Source: Limnephilus marmoratus (Eukaryota; Arthropoda; Insecta; Trichoptera; Limnephilidae). From it: a stretch of 64,000 bases of DNA. The first letter of the stretch is position 1; each line of letters begins with the position of its first letter. The notes under the pieces are model-generated. The model ran no database searches. It worked only from the letters and a program-made list of their open reading frames with translations, and was not told where the DNA came from. The stretch is taken from contig OU862910.1 of assembly GCA_917880885.1 (NCBI GenBank), forward strand, positions 9,312,710-9,376,709, in the 5' to 3' direction. The position numbers were made by a program, and so were the translations under genes. This document shows, one piece after another, positions 1-10,445 of the stretch.

Positions 1-7
1 TTAGCAG

Positions 8-319
8 TTATGTACTATTGAAGTATCTGCGGGCCCTGTACAGTACGCCCAGTTTTTGGGAGGCTAACTTTACTCTGGCTTCGATGGAGCCCCCATACCT
101 GAGCTGGTCACTTAGGGTTACACCAAGCATATCAATGGAGGGCCTGTTCGGAAGATTGCTTCCGTTGAAAGAGACTAGATTTTCATTTCGATCCCTTTTA
201 GACGTAATCAGACAAGATTGGGTCTTTGAAACATTAAATTCAACGATTTGGTAGAGACCATCTAGTTTTTTCTTGGAAGAAAATAAAGGAACGTGTTGGT
301 TGCCTTGAAGAAGGTACAC
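8..319 (-). pseudogene. Non-LTR retrotransposon reverse transcriptase fragment
   Basis: An open frame of 103 codons on the minus strand. It holds the post-catalytic part of a LINE reverse transcriptase: a FNVSKTQ block followed about 45 residues later by DMLGVTLSD, the usual 'FN..KT...LGV' spacing between the palm and thumb of LINE RTs. The YADD catalytic box should lie upstream (higher coordinates) and is absent. The fragment is therefore truncated at its 5' side and stops at the window edge. It is a dead copy piece, not a gene. Confidence 0.7.
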
Positions 320-535
320 GTAAATTTTAGAAAAAGTGGAAGAGGAAAAAGTCTTACATTTATTCTAGTTTTAAAAATAACAATCGATTAATAAAAACGA
401 CTAACAGAAAAAGGTACACTTGAGTATCGGCCCTAAGAAATAATATCTCAAAGGCGCAAAAATTAAAACAATTAAAAAAAAGTGATTTCAAAAAGAATTT
501 ACAATATATTTCGAGTGAGTAATAACTAGACACAA
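320..535. other. AT-rich spacer, nothing recognised
   Basis: Low-complexity A/T sequence between the LINE fragment and the first TTAA-element segment. No coding frame or repeat was recognised. Confidence 0.5.
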
Positions 536-642
536 CCGGAAATATGTCACTTTTAAATCTAGACTTTTTGATTACTGTATCGACTCTTTTCTACAAAAAA
601 AATATATTATTTCGAAAGATTGTTATTTAATCTATTAAAGCT

Positions 643-1059
643 GTTCGCGCCTTTATTTATTGTTACATGTGGTTCTTTGGAGCTGCCTATTTGGTGCCCT
701 CTGCCTCAGTTGAATTCACCTCGCCGCAAGGGACACAAGTCCTAAATACCGCACCGCGTTTACAGGTTGTAATAATCTCGCAGCTATTCGCAAGTACCAT
801 CGCCAAGCGTCATCCATTCTCGCTTATTATTTCGCGATCAAACGTTCATTCCCAATCGCCATTCCCTTCCAAAATCTCTCCCAAACTAACATACCAACCT
901 TTCCAGTGAACACTGAACGAAGAGGGAAGCAGTCTGGGTAAGTGCGATTAAAACATAATAAAATATTTAATAAGAACCGCATACAGTCCACAACATACCG
1001 CAGCATTTTATCCCTCGATCCATTGAGAGGATCATTTGCTACCCGCCGCAACAAAAGCT
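643..1059. mobile_element. GC-richer insertion in copy A, identity unknown
   Basis: This stretch is absent from the two other copies of the surrounding element. It is flanked by a short repeat, AAAGCT, at 637-642 and 1054-1059, a possible 6-bp target duplication. It is less AT-rich than its surroundings. A good splice-donor-like GTAAGT follows position 940, but no recognisable protein is encoded on either strand. Confidence 0.4.
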
Positions 1060-1173
1060 ATGTTTTAAATTTTGAAAAAGTGTGTTCATATTTATTATAA
1101 TAAGGTTTTACCGTTGGTCATTGGCAGATTTGTTAAATTTTCAAACAAAATGTTATTTTATACAACATGGTAT

Positions 1174-1605
1174 TTATTTAGAATACCTACCATACAGTAA
1201 ATCTACATACGCGCAAAACTCAGTAATAGAACGTATTTGTGAAACTTACAATGCCTTACGAGATGTTGACATTTTCAACCTACTGTAAACTACTTTTTTT
1301 TTCTCTTTTTTGTGAAAATTATATTATTATCAACCATAGTTAATAGTATAACCATGTTTGTTAATAATTTAACGTTTTTCTTTATTATGTTTTATGTTCT
1401 TCTTTTTTATGTTTTTCTTTATTATGTTTATTTTTTTTTCTTTTTGTCATTTAATAAATTGATTAGGTAAAAATACTAAACAAATATTTAACATAATGGA
1501 ACTACAACAAACTTAATTGGTCTACAACATATGAAATTTTATTGTTATAAAATTATTTTACTGTATGCTTTACTGTTTGCTTACTCAATAAAAAAAATAA
1601 AAAAA
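1174..1605 (+). mobile_element. LINE 3' end (C-terminal codons, 3' UTR and A-rich tail)
   Basis: Codons up to the stop at 1288 end in a block of the form 'NSVIERICETYN...DVDIFNLL'. This matches the extreme C-terminus of several LINE ORF2 proteins in this window ('..VDIFN.S..'). A T-rich untranslated region follows and ends in an A-rich tail near 1590-1605. The flanks are the two halves of the old TTAA element, so this is a 5'-truncated insertion. No clean target duplication was found. Confidence 0.6.
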
Positions 1606-1911
1606 TACATTTGAAACCATGTAGTAATACAGTAAAATAATACAACAAATTATCTAGGAGAGCTACCTTAATCTTATTTCAAATAAAACCCTTTAAAAAA
1701 TTCCGCGCATGTGTTTTGTGAAAACGGTCTTACAAACGAAAAAATATTTAAGATTTTTTTGCAAACTTGTTTTGTTTAGACACTATTGAAAAATAATAAA
1801 TTCTTATCATCAAAAAATAATAACAAAAAGTACATAATTGTAATATTTTTGTCCTCACGCGTTTCAGCATTTTTATTGCTAACTTAAATGTAGGAAGGAA
1901 TGTGTTAGAGA

Positions 1912-3794
1912 AAAATTTTGGCTAAAGTTCGGTTTTTGGGGGAAATTCCTAAAAAATAAAACTAGTTATTTTTATACTAATTATGGGCCGGAAAAACCGA
2001 ATCTGAAAGAATTAGGCGGCGGAAAGCAATATTAACAAAGTTACACGACTTTAAAATTTTTTATACACATACAGGAAAATAGCCATTTTGGAAGTATTCT
2101 GATTCCTACAAAATCAAACTAATAGTTATTTTTATACTAACTTTGGGCCGGGGAATCCGAATCTGAAAGAATTAGGCGGCGGCAAGCAATATTAACTGAA
2201 TTACACGACTTTAAAATTTTCCATCGTGCACATGAAAATATTCATTTCGCAAGCTGATTTTGACTTGACACACGTAGTACAAAGACCATAGAAAACAAGA
2301 TAACATAGATGTTTTTACCACACAAAATTAAGTGTTGCCATTAACCAGTAATATCAATAACGTAAAATAAAATGTTTATATTTTAAGTACTTATTTTTTA
2401 TAAATTTTACTCACTTTTGTATCACAAACCATGTTACACAAACCTAGCGTAGCCGTTAAACTACTTGAAAACAGGGATGTTTTTTAAAATTGACGCGAGC
2501 AGGCGGTATAAAGGGGCACAAACCATGTTACACAAACCTAGCGTTAGGTTAGGTTAGGTTAGGTTAGGTTAGGTTAGGGACGTGAGCAGGCGGTATAAAG
2601 GGGCACAAACCATGTTACACAAACCTAGCGTAGCCGCTAAACTACTTGAAAACGTAGGCTGTTTTTTTTAAATTGACGCGAGCAGGCGGTATAAAGGGGC
2701 ACAAACCATGTTACACAAACCTAGCGTAGCCGCTAAACTACTTGAAAACGTAGGCTGTTTTTTTAAATTGACGCGAGCAGGCGGTATAAAGGGGCACAAA
2801 CTATGTTACACAAACCTAGCGTAGCCGCTAAACTACTTGAAAACGTAGGCTGTTTTTTTAAATTGACGCGAGCAGGCGGTATAAAGGGGCACAAACCATG
2901 TTACACAAACCTAGCGTAGCCGCTAAACTACTCGAAAACGTAGGCTGTTTTTTTAAATTGACGCGAGCAGGCGGTATAAAGGGGCACAAACCATGTTACA
3001 CAAACCTAGCGTAGCCGCTAAACTACTTGAAAACGTAGGCTGTTTTTTTAAATTGACGCGAGCAGGCGGTATAAAGGGGCACAAACCATGTTACACAAAC
3101 CTAGCGTTAGGTTAGGTTAGGTTAGGGACGTGAGCAGGCGGTATAAAGGGGCACAAACCATGTTACACAAACCTCGCGTAGCCGTTAAACTACTTGAAAA
3201 CAGGGATGTTTTTTAAAATTGACGCGAGCAGGCGGTATAAAGGGGTACAAACCATGTTACACAAACCTAGCGTTAGGTTAGGTTTGGTTACGCATTTTTA
3301 AGACTACGAATTTTCATACTTTTGGTTTAAGAATACGGCCGTTGAGATAGTTGGGATTAATATTTTTGAGAGCTGGTAACACTGCTGGCACATGTTTTCG
3401 TAGATTTCTTGTTTATCTATGATTTTGTACTGAATGAGTCAAATTCAGCTACCGAAATGAATATTTTCATGTTTTGTGTGTATTGAAAATTTTAAAGTCG
3501 TGTAATTCAGTTAATATTGCTTGCCGCCGCCTAATTCTTTCAGATTCGGATTCCTCGGCCCAAAGTTAGTATAAAAATAACTATTAGTTTGATTTTGTAG
3601 GAATCAGAATACTTCCAAAATGGCTATTTTCCTGTACGCGTATAAAAAATTTTAAAGTCGTGTAACTCAGTTAATATTGCTTTCCGCCGCCTAATTCTTT
3701 CAGATTCGGTTTTTCCGGCCCATAATTAGTATAAAAATAACTAGTTTTATTTTTTAGGAATTTCCCCCAAAAACCGAATTTATTCCAAAATTTT
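1912..3794. mobile_element. Foldback-type element with satellite and TTAGG loop
   Basis: The inverted arms are about 400 bp each (roughly 1912-2320 and 3390-3794) and begin with AAAATTTTGG / CCAAAATTTT. Each arm contains two tandem ~160-bp subrepeats. These carry the blocks 'gttatttttatactaa', 'ccgaatctgaaagaattagg' and 'ttacacgactttaaaattt', at 1965 and 2125 on the left and inverted on the right. The loop carries ten ~95-bp units. There is no coding frame. It interrupts an older repeat that is intact elsewhere in the window. The architecture resembles Foldback elements (long arms with internal subrepeats), but the class is unproven. Confidence 0.75.
2422..3295 (+). repeat. Tandem array of ten ~95-bp units with TTAGG tracts
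   Basis: The block 'gttacacaaacctagcg' recurs at 2433, 2527, 2614, 2710, 2805, 2900, 2995, 3090, 3162 and 3256. Spacings are mostly 94-96 bp, with two short units of 87 and 72 bp. Full units carry a 'gtagccgctaaactacttga' segment. In the short units this is replaced by TTAGG repeats: seven copies at 2544-2578, four at 3107-3126, and about two near 3273. All units share 'gagcaggcggtataaagggg', which contains a TATAAA string. Confidence 0.9.
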
Positions 3795-4039
3795 AATGAA
3801 ATAAAATCGATATTGAGTGTTGAACCGTCCTGTACAGTTGCAATGATACGATCGCACGACCATCCTCGGACGAAATGTGAATTCTCGGCCGCTGGTTAAT
3901 AATTGTCCCTCATCTCAATACCATTATTATTAGAACAAAATTAATCACCCTTCACAATGTAAGTACACCTGTATTTTGAGAATGCCAATGAAGACAAACA
4001 ATGCTACAATATTAAATATTTAAATAGATTGCGTATCGG

Positions 4040-4260
4040 ATACTCTCGGTATCGTCCTGGTGAAAGACCACCATTAATATCGAAACTTTGCTTGAAAAAG
4101 CTAGCCGTGTTTGGTGACTAGATCTAAATATCCAAGTACTTCCCAATCTTCATCATCCTATCTCATTCTACTCACACTCCTTACTGCCCCATAACAAATC
4201 CAAAGGGGGTTTCAATAGTCCCATTCATTAGTTCCGGGCAGTTGGGACTCTTGATTCCAA
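4040..4260 (+). repeat. Interspersed repeat family T, copy 1
   Basis: It shares ordered blocks with copies at 29570-29700, 60848-60960 and, weakly, 21384-21460: 'gaccaccattaatat', 'gtgtttggtgactagatct' and 'gggcagttgggactc'. It has no coding capacity. The ends are not defined well enough to assign a class. Confidence 0.5.
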
Positions 4261-4411
4261 AGAGTTTAGCGCTTTGCTGTTGGAGGTCGCGAAAACAGAT
4301 CAACAGGTATAATGTAATACCAGCTCGGAGTGTAGTGGAGCTTGCAACATGGTATAGCTTCCAAGTAAATAAGCACACATTTCACCACTAACAATAACAC
4401 ATCTACCGGAC

Positions 4412-4455
4412 CTACCCTGATAATGGACACTGCAACGCTGTCCGAAACGTTGGCT
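4412..4455 (+). ncRNA. Degenerate hammerhead-like motif
   Basis: CTGATAA (4417-4423) is followed by a GGACA/TGTCC hairpin and then GAAA at 4444-4447. A hammerhead core needs CUGANGA; here the residue corresponding to G8 is A. Upstream at about 4375-4390 is an inverted copy of the GTGGTGAAA-type motif that follows other ribozyme-like units here. It is probably a dead Penelope-type unit. Confidence 0.25.
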
Positions 4456-4664
4456 AAAGAAGGAGTTAGCGCAACATGGCATAACACCCCAAAAACAAAT
4501 AACGAAAATACTTGCTGGGAAAATCTAAAAACGTATTCAACAATCAAACCTTCAACCATTTGAAATTGGACGTTAACAAATACATCCTTATGTAGTCGGC
4601 GATAAGGTTTAAATTCCCGCTTTACATCGTAGTGCTTCACATATAATACTGCATATTCTAGCAA

Positions 4665-5390
4665 AGGCGCAGTTGGCGCTTTACACCTCTTTCCGGCTTT
4701 GAAAAATGTTTAATTTTTTAAGGGATATCCACTTTTGAAAATCGTGATTTTTTTACATATACACAGAAAATCTTCCATGTTTTTTTTCTTCTTCTTTCCG
4801 TTTGTTTTGTATTCATGGTGAACGCTACACGAGCGACATAATAATATTAATGTCATTCCAGGGAGAGCTATGATATTCGTAAACATAACATTTGATGTCT
4901 CCTTTCCCACCTCTCCGCAGAATTCGTCAGCAGTATTACAACTTGGATTTTAGAAAGAGTTTGGCTGCCAGCGATTATTCAAAGAAACGAAACTTTGACG
5001 TGAATTCGTGACCCGGGCGAAGCAAATAAATATTTCAGTTCCTTGAATCATGAAAAGTGTTTGTTTTCCTCTTCACCTCCGCCTTTTTATTTCCTATTAT
5101 ATTGAATCATGACAAGCGTTATTCTATGTATTTTTAGCGATGTCATGCAAAATTGGACTAGTGAAAAAAAATCGAAAAAACTTCCTCTTTGCTACTCAGT
5201 TAAATTACCCTTGAAAAGACACCACAACACAGATGTGCCAGACGAGGTGAGGTACACAAGAGGGTAATAAGCTGGAGGTTCCAATCCATGGAATTTCGTC
5301 TCGGTTGCCCGCTTCGAGAGCTGGTCTGAGTTGATACAATGGTTGCTTCCTTCTGACGTAGACGCGTCTGGTCCAGAGAATACAATTCAA
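4665..5390. other. No gene recognised
   Basis: Mixed-composition sequence with only short open frames on both strands. No motif or repeat shared with the rest of the window was found. Confidence 0.5.
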
Positions 5391-5393
5391 ATA

Positions 5394-6083
5394 AAGGGTC
5401 CGCCAAATAACTTTTTTTTTTTGAAAATGCTATAAAAAAAAAACTACTGAATATTTTCTCAAATTTCTTTTTTTATTTGAAAATACAATCCTTCCGGTTA
5501 ATAATGGAAAATAATTTCATTCAAATGGCTGCCTCGGCTGGCCATGCAGTAGCCTACACGATCGGTCCAATTTTTAAGCACATTATCGATTGTGTGCAGC
5601 TGTATTTCACCAATTTCGCCACTCCTTGCTCATTTTCGAAGAAAAATGGCCCAATTATGCCTCTGGACCAAAATCCGCACCAAAGAGTGACTCGTTTTGG
5701 GTATATCGGCTTTTCAATGTATGCGTGCGGGTTTTCTGTGCCCCAAATGCGACAATTTTGCTTGTTTACATACCCGCCAAGATCAAAATGAGCTTCATCT
5801 GAAAAGATGATTTTTTTGGCAAAATCGGCATCTTCTGTAAGTCGATCGCAGGCCCACTCAGCGAAGCGAAAACGCATTGGATGGTCAGTTGGCTTCAACT
5901 TAAAAATTGGACCGATCGTGTAGGCTACTGCATGGCCAGCCGAGGCAGCCATTTGAATGAAATTATTTTCCATTATTAACCGGAAGGATTGTATTTTCAA
6001 ATAAAAAAAGAAATTTGAGAAAATATTCAGTAGTTTTTTTTTTATAGCATTTTCAAAAAAAAAAAGTTATTTGGCGGACCCTT
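5394..6083. mobile_element. Tc1/mariner-type foldback element
   Basis: The termini are AAGGGTCCGCC / GGCGGACCCTT, flanked by TA (5392-5393 and 6084-6085), the target of this superfamily. The inverted repeats are about 180 bp (5394-5578 and 5899-6083) and nearly identical. The centre (about 5579-5898) holds a minus-strand transposase fragment. At 690 bp it is about half the length of an autonomous copy. The arms themselves read as transposase-like protein in the outward frame, so the foldback probably arose by rearrangement of coding sequence. Confidence 0.8.
5554..6000 (-). pseudogene. DDE transposase fragment (Tc1/mariner, IS630-like)
   Basis: An open frame of 148 codons. Residues 60-125 contain a block around 'IFSDEAHFDLGGYV' and 'QNCRIWGTENPH', followed by 'RVTLWCGFW'. 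This is the classic region around the second catalytic aspartate (SDEAHF) of Tc1/mariner transposases. The N-terminal HTH domain and the first and last catalytic acidic residues are missing. The first ~34 residues come from the inverted arm and are repeated in the opposite orientation at 5477. It cannot encode active enzyme. Confidence 0.75.
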
Positions 6084-6156
6084 TACATATATACCTAGGT
6101 GAACTCATTTGATATCTGTGGAGTCGAGTGGAGAGGAGCAGGAGTGCTGGGATAAT

Positions 6157-7158
6157 TTTTTATTTATTTTATTTATTTAAGTTTTTATTCCAGCAGGGCT
6201 GGGAGGGTAGTGCAATCCCAGTCTGCCATATTACATAAACTATAGTATAATTTATTTTACAGAGAAAATAAAAATCTAAAAGAAATAAAATATGATAGCG
6301 TATTAGGTTAGGTACCTAACGAAAACAAAAAATGAAAATAAAATTCGAACATAAATAATAATATAAAAATTAATCATAAAATTAAAAACAAAATAAAATT
6401 AAACAGAAATTAAAATTAAAAAAAGAAATATTTGTTTTTTTATCGTCCATCAGGGAGGTCGCCTCATCATTTGCATCCATCGCTCATTTAGTGGGGAACT
6501 GAGCCACCCGGACGCAGCCACGACAATGATGGTGTTTGATTTCCGTGTCCTGTTCCAGAAGCTGGCTAGCCGGTGGCGAAGTAATGCTGGGAAGTGCACC
6601 CTCCCTTCGGCGAACATCGTGGAGGCGCTACAGAACCTCGGTAGTTGCATAAGTTGCCTGTATGCATTCTTGTAGCACACCCTCAGTTTATCCCATTGCG
6701 CTGCTGGGTATTGTGTCCAAAAATTCAGATGTATACAGGGCAGTGCAGTATGTCTTGAAGAGTAATTTTCTGACATCATCGCTACAGTGGTAGAACCGCC
6801 TTGAGAGCATTCCGGCCCGTATGTTAATTGCTCTTCTTTGTCGTTCCATATCTTCTATATCCTTCATGTCTTCGGTTAGGATATGTCCCAGATTCTTAAC
6901 CTGTGAGGCCACAAGCAATTCATTTCCTTCTAGATATATTGGAGGAATATTTGATGGCTCCTTATTGTGTTTGAAAGCGACGATGATTGACTTTTTAGAA
7001 TTGTACAACAAGTTATGAGAGTTTGCGTACTCTTCGCATATTTGCACAAGTCGTCTCATCGCTTTAATCGAAGGTGCAAGCAGCACCATGTCGTCAGCGT
7101 AATTAATATTATTACTGCCTTGTCCGCAGGTATGACAACCGATTCGTATATCGTTCAT
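6157..7158 (-). pseudogene. Non-LTR retrotransposon, RT to 3' end, frameshifted
   Basis: The frame 6688-7158 encodes an RT palm with the catalytic box 'INYADDMVLLAPS' near residue 20, then 'YNSKKS' and 'VKNLGHIL'. Coding continues in another frame (6450-6779) with a C-terminal region ending 'NERWMQMMRRPP' before the stop at about 6450. A 3' UTR follows, with a hairpin-forming CCAGC/GCTGG at about 6192-6204 and a (TAAA)-rich tail at 6157-6178. The element is 5'-truncated at 7158, where family S begins. At least one frameshift makes it non-functional. Confidence 0.8.
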
Positions 7159-7159
7159 G

Positions 7160-7282
7160 AGGTATCGTAATGAGGTAAGGTTTTTCCAGGCCTTGGCGGC
7201 GAATGCGTCTGCCTACCTACTTTTTGGCAGGTCGGATTTGGAAAGATTGGTTAATCTCTCCATCGCCTTGCACCGTAGTGGG
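7160..7282 (+). repeat. Family S repeat, 5' segment (split copy)
   Basis: It matches the middle of family S: 'ccttggcggcgaatgcgtct', then 'ccatcgccttgcaccgtagt'. The family S copy breaks after 'gggatgaatggatt' and resumes at about 8113 with 'tacgtccgtcac'. The LINE 3' end between them is therefore the younger insertion. Confidence 0.65.
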
Positions 7283-8112
7283 ATGAATGGATTAACGACA
7301 AAACTGAGAAAACTTGTCTACTTCTTTGAAAATGTTAGAGATATATTAAATAGAAAACAACTGAAACAAGTTTACTATGCTCTTATACAATCATCACTTG
7401 AATATGGTATCATCAGCTGCGGAAGTGCTGCAAATACTTGCCTGGAGCCTTTAGTAAAGATCCAAAAACTAATTTTGAAAGTCATTCTTAAAGTCCCGTT
7501 GAGAACTAGCACTGATTTTATTTTTAAGACACTAAATGTTCCTAACCTGCAAAAATTGTATTCAAAAAATATCCTGCTTTATCAATTTAAAAATACACAC
7601 ATGTTTGAAGAACGAATAAGCACTAGAGCCTTAAGAGAGTCAAATGTAAAATCCTTTAACATCCCAGTTTGTCAAACCTCTTATGGGCAAAGAAGTTTTA
7701 AATATAATGCAACAAAGCTGTTCAATTCTCTACCTCCTGAAATTAGAAACACGCAATCCAAAAATGCATTTAAAAGTAAAATCATTGATCACCTCAAATA
7801 AACATTACCATCACGAGTATTTAATAACATACTTACCTTTATACCTACTGTGTGTATATATATGTAACCATGTAGCTACTGTAATCTTCTATATATATGT
7901 AACATACTTGAATTGTATATTTAAAGAAAAAAAAAGATTTTATATCAACCTGTCACTTTCATAATATTTTTCAAAATATTACTTAAACAAAATCATAGAT
8001 AACCACTCTGTAAATTGCCATCTCAACACAGGCGATTCACACCTAGTGAGATGGGCAATACGTCACTATTATAATGAATGTAATATGAAAATAATGAAAT
8101 AAAAAAATAAAA
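7281..8112 (+). pseudogene. Non-LTR retrotransposon 3' end (ORF2 C-terminus)
   Basis: The long frame (nominally 7157-7801) becomes LINE protein from about residue 42. It has 'LNRKQLKQVYYALIQSSLEY' (RT thumb), then 'QKLILKVILKVPLRTST', and near the end 'SFKYNATKLFNSLPPEIRN', a typical ORF2 C-terminal block. Residues before ~42 are family S sequence read in frame. After the stop at 7801 comes a 3' UTR with a TCTCA/TGAGA stem (about 8020-8052) and an A-rich tail to 8112. No RT catalytic box is present because of 5' truncation. Confidence 0.8.
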
Positions 8113-8280
8113 TACGTCCGTCACTTCTTGACACATTGAGCTTCAGGTTCCTATCACCACCTATGCGTTTTTCCTTCATAGATCATCGTCTCCTTCCTTT
8201 CCCTAAAAAAACTCTAAAACCTAACTGAGGGAAATTATTTATCTCCGGTACTCTTGTGTGGAGCTAATTTAAAAAATCGA
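8113..8280 (+). repeat. Family S repeat, 3' segment (split copy)
   Basis: It continues the copy interrupted at 7282. The blocks are 'tccgtcacttcttgacacat', a T/C-rich 'tccttcctttccct' stretch, 'gagggaaattattta' and the family end 'tgtgtggagctaattt'. It is about 160 bp and non-coding. Confidence 0.65.
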
Positions 8281-9409
8281 TCTCTTTCCTCTTTCATCTC
8301 CATTGTATTATTCTGGAATGCCGTAGTGTGTAAAAGAGTGATAACGCAATACCTTTCAATGTAATTTCGTTTATGTCTAAATTGGAATGTTCACTAGCGA
8401 CCGTCAAGGAACCATAGCTCCATCATATTCCACATGTAGATTCGTTATTTCCCGCACAAAACGTACTACAACCTCATCTCTATGGATGCAAAATGAATAT
8501 TAAGATGATAGACCATCCAACCAGAGACCATTGAAATTCAGATTTTGTGAACTCGCTTGAAACTGTGGAATAGACGCACACGTGCATGAATTCCTCAATT
8601 CCACAATTCCTTACTACATATTATTATAATCTATTTTCCAAAATTTCGCAGTAACTTGTTAATATCATTTCGAAATCTATTGCGATTCGATCGTTGATGA
8701 ATTGATATAGAAAATATGACAGGCTTTTGTGAACGAAAACCGGCGCCATTTGGTATTTTGCCATCCAGACAATTCGTAGACAGTTTTCCAAACCAAACGT
8801 CACCCGATGTCTCAGAATCTCAAAAATCTCCAGATATCTCAGCATTCACCAATCTTTCATTATATACATAAATGCATAAATGCAATTCAAAAACGTTTTG
8901 ATACAAACAAAATGCAATCCATTTTTGATAATTTTAAAATCAGAAATAAAGTATAATATATCTTCAATGTTTAATAAGGATATATATCTACACGAATTAA
9001 TGTAATTTAAATGAAAAAATATTAATACCTCCTCCCTAAAAATTGTGTGGGTACCTATATAGCTGGAACTTAATGCTAGAAGTACCTATATCAAATTTGT
9101 GAATCGCTCAGGAATGAATTAATCGCTCGTTTGTCGATTTCTCGGCATAAAAAAGCTGTAAATATATTTTACTTCTACATTAGTAGGTCACGATTTCATT
9201 AAACAGTATCTAACAGACGTATTCATAGAGTACTTTCTAAAATCAAATTACCCAATAACTGGCATAGGCACTTCTGGCTTTTTTTAAATTATTTTATTTG
9301 ATGAATTTTTTTAAGTGAATGAATGAATTTTTTTTGTTAGTGATGAAACGGAAATGAGTCAAAACTCAGTTCTACACAAATACTCGGTTCTAATACAATG
9401 CGGTAAATT
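8281..9409. other. AT-rich stretch, no gene recognised
   Basis: Only short open frames; the longest minus-strand one (8624-8845) resembles nothing known to me. No repeat in this window matches it, so it may be local unique sequence. Confidence 0.45.
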
Positions 9410-9660
9410 CGCACCTCAGCACAGTGAACAAGACGCCTGACAAGTCTCAGCGGCCAGAGAGACAGACATCAAGCGAACGGAGGTTCAAATCCTACGAAAC
9501 CCAAAAAAAAAACATTTTAATTTTTTTGAAATCATTATCCAATTTTCAAAACAATTTAAAAAAAATAGGCAAAAGAAAATAAAGCGACATCTAGCGACTT
9601 TCTAGTTTCACTTCTACCGCGTGTGAATTACACACTCCGATTTTTTAAATTTTTTTTCTT
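9410..9660 (+). mobile_element. tRNA-derived SINE, family C copy 1
   Basis: A tRNA-like head (9425-9505) has a B-box-like 'ggttcaaatcc'. The body contains 'aaagcgacatctagcga' and 'cacttctaccgcgtgtgaat'. The same head and body recur at 52180-52570, where the head ends 'aggatcgaatccga'. The head does not fold into a clean tRNA, and the repeated body marks it as a SINE rather than a gene. Confidence 0.6.
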
Positions 9661-9982
9661 CATTTTATGGTTTTAATTAGTAATAATTAGTGGATTTTTT
9701 GACAACCATGCTGGGCATATGACTCCGTCATTTGTCTGACAATGTGTAGACAAATTATTGGCCCTAAATTGGCGAGCAACCCCACGAAATCGTGTGAAAT
9801 ATCCAATGTGCGAGCCAGTTACTGGCTCGCACTACTAACTGTAGGAAGCGCCCTGTAAATTGCCTCAGGTTTTAAAGAGGTGTGAAATAATATCGTTTAA
9901 TGTATACTTATTTTATTTAGTTCTAATATTTTGTTTTATTGATATATAATGACATAGTTTTTATTTTTTTATATGAACAAGT

Positions 9983-10445
9983 AGGACACGGTTAATAGGC
10001 ACATTTCGTTTAAAAAAAAAAAACACTTTGCATCACATAGATTCTTCGACCAAGTATACCATATCATATGTCAATGCATAGATTATAATGTATCAATCAG
10101 TATTTCAGTTTCCGGAAATGGAAATTAAGCATTTTAATAGTTATTTCGTGAAAAACGGATAATTTGACGGCATTTTTGAAGTTTTTATAATAATATAAAA
10201 ATAGTTTCATAGGTTAGTTAATAATTTTGTGATAATAGGTTCATACTTTGATTTAAATAATAAAATAACAAAACCAACCTTCAAATTTCACATCACTAAC
10301 AATGGCCGCCAAGTGAACAATCGACATTAATTTTAAAGAAATAACCTTTTTTTTAAATTCTGTTTCCAGAAAATGAAATATTTACTTCTCATTACTATCT
10401 AACTGATAAAAGGGTTTTTTTTTAAGTGCGTATTAACCGTGTCTC
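9983..10445. mobile_element. Candidate MITE with GACACGGTTAAT termini
   Basis: GACACGGTTAATAGGCAC at 9983-10000 is mirrored by GTGCGTATTAACCGTGTC at about 10428-10445, differing at one position. The match extends weakly inward through A/T runs. The interior has no coding frame. No convincing target duplication was found, so the class is open. Confidence 0.45.

Larger units (their letters stand above)
536..3895 (+). mobile_element. Old TTAA-element copy A, broken by three insertions
   Basis: Four segments (about 536-642, 1060-1173, 1606-1911 and 3795-3895) match, in order, the uninterrupted copies at 43251-43962 (plus) and 34622-35274 (minus). The shared blocks are a 'ccggaaatatgtcac' start, a 'tagatttgttaaattttc'-like block, an 'aaaagtacataat' block, and a 'gacgaaatgtgaattctcgg' end. 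The interruptions are a ~420-bp piece (643-1059), a LINE tail (1174-1605) and the foldback element (1912-3794). This gives a relative age order: the TTAA element was there first. Confidence 0.6.

Noticed and set aside
2544..2578. True telomere end
   Set aside because: Only seven TTAGG units, embedded in a satellite unit with complex sequence on both sides; it is an internal tract.
2422..3295. CRISPR-like array
   Set aside because: Units are contiguous ~95-bp repeats without variable spacers, and the sequence is eukaryotic.
5477..5791. 104-codon plus-strand protein
   Set aside because: Its first 34 residues are the left arm of the foldback and the rest is antisense to the transposase fragment.
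9425..9505. Functional tRNA in the first family C copy
   Set aside because: The same head and downstream body recur at 52180, and arm pairing is poor.
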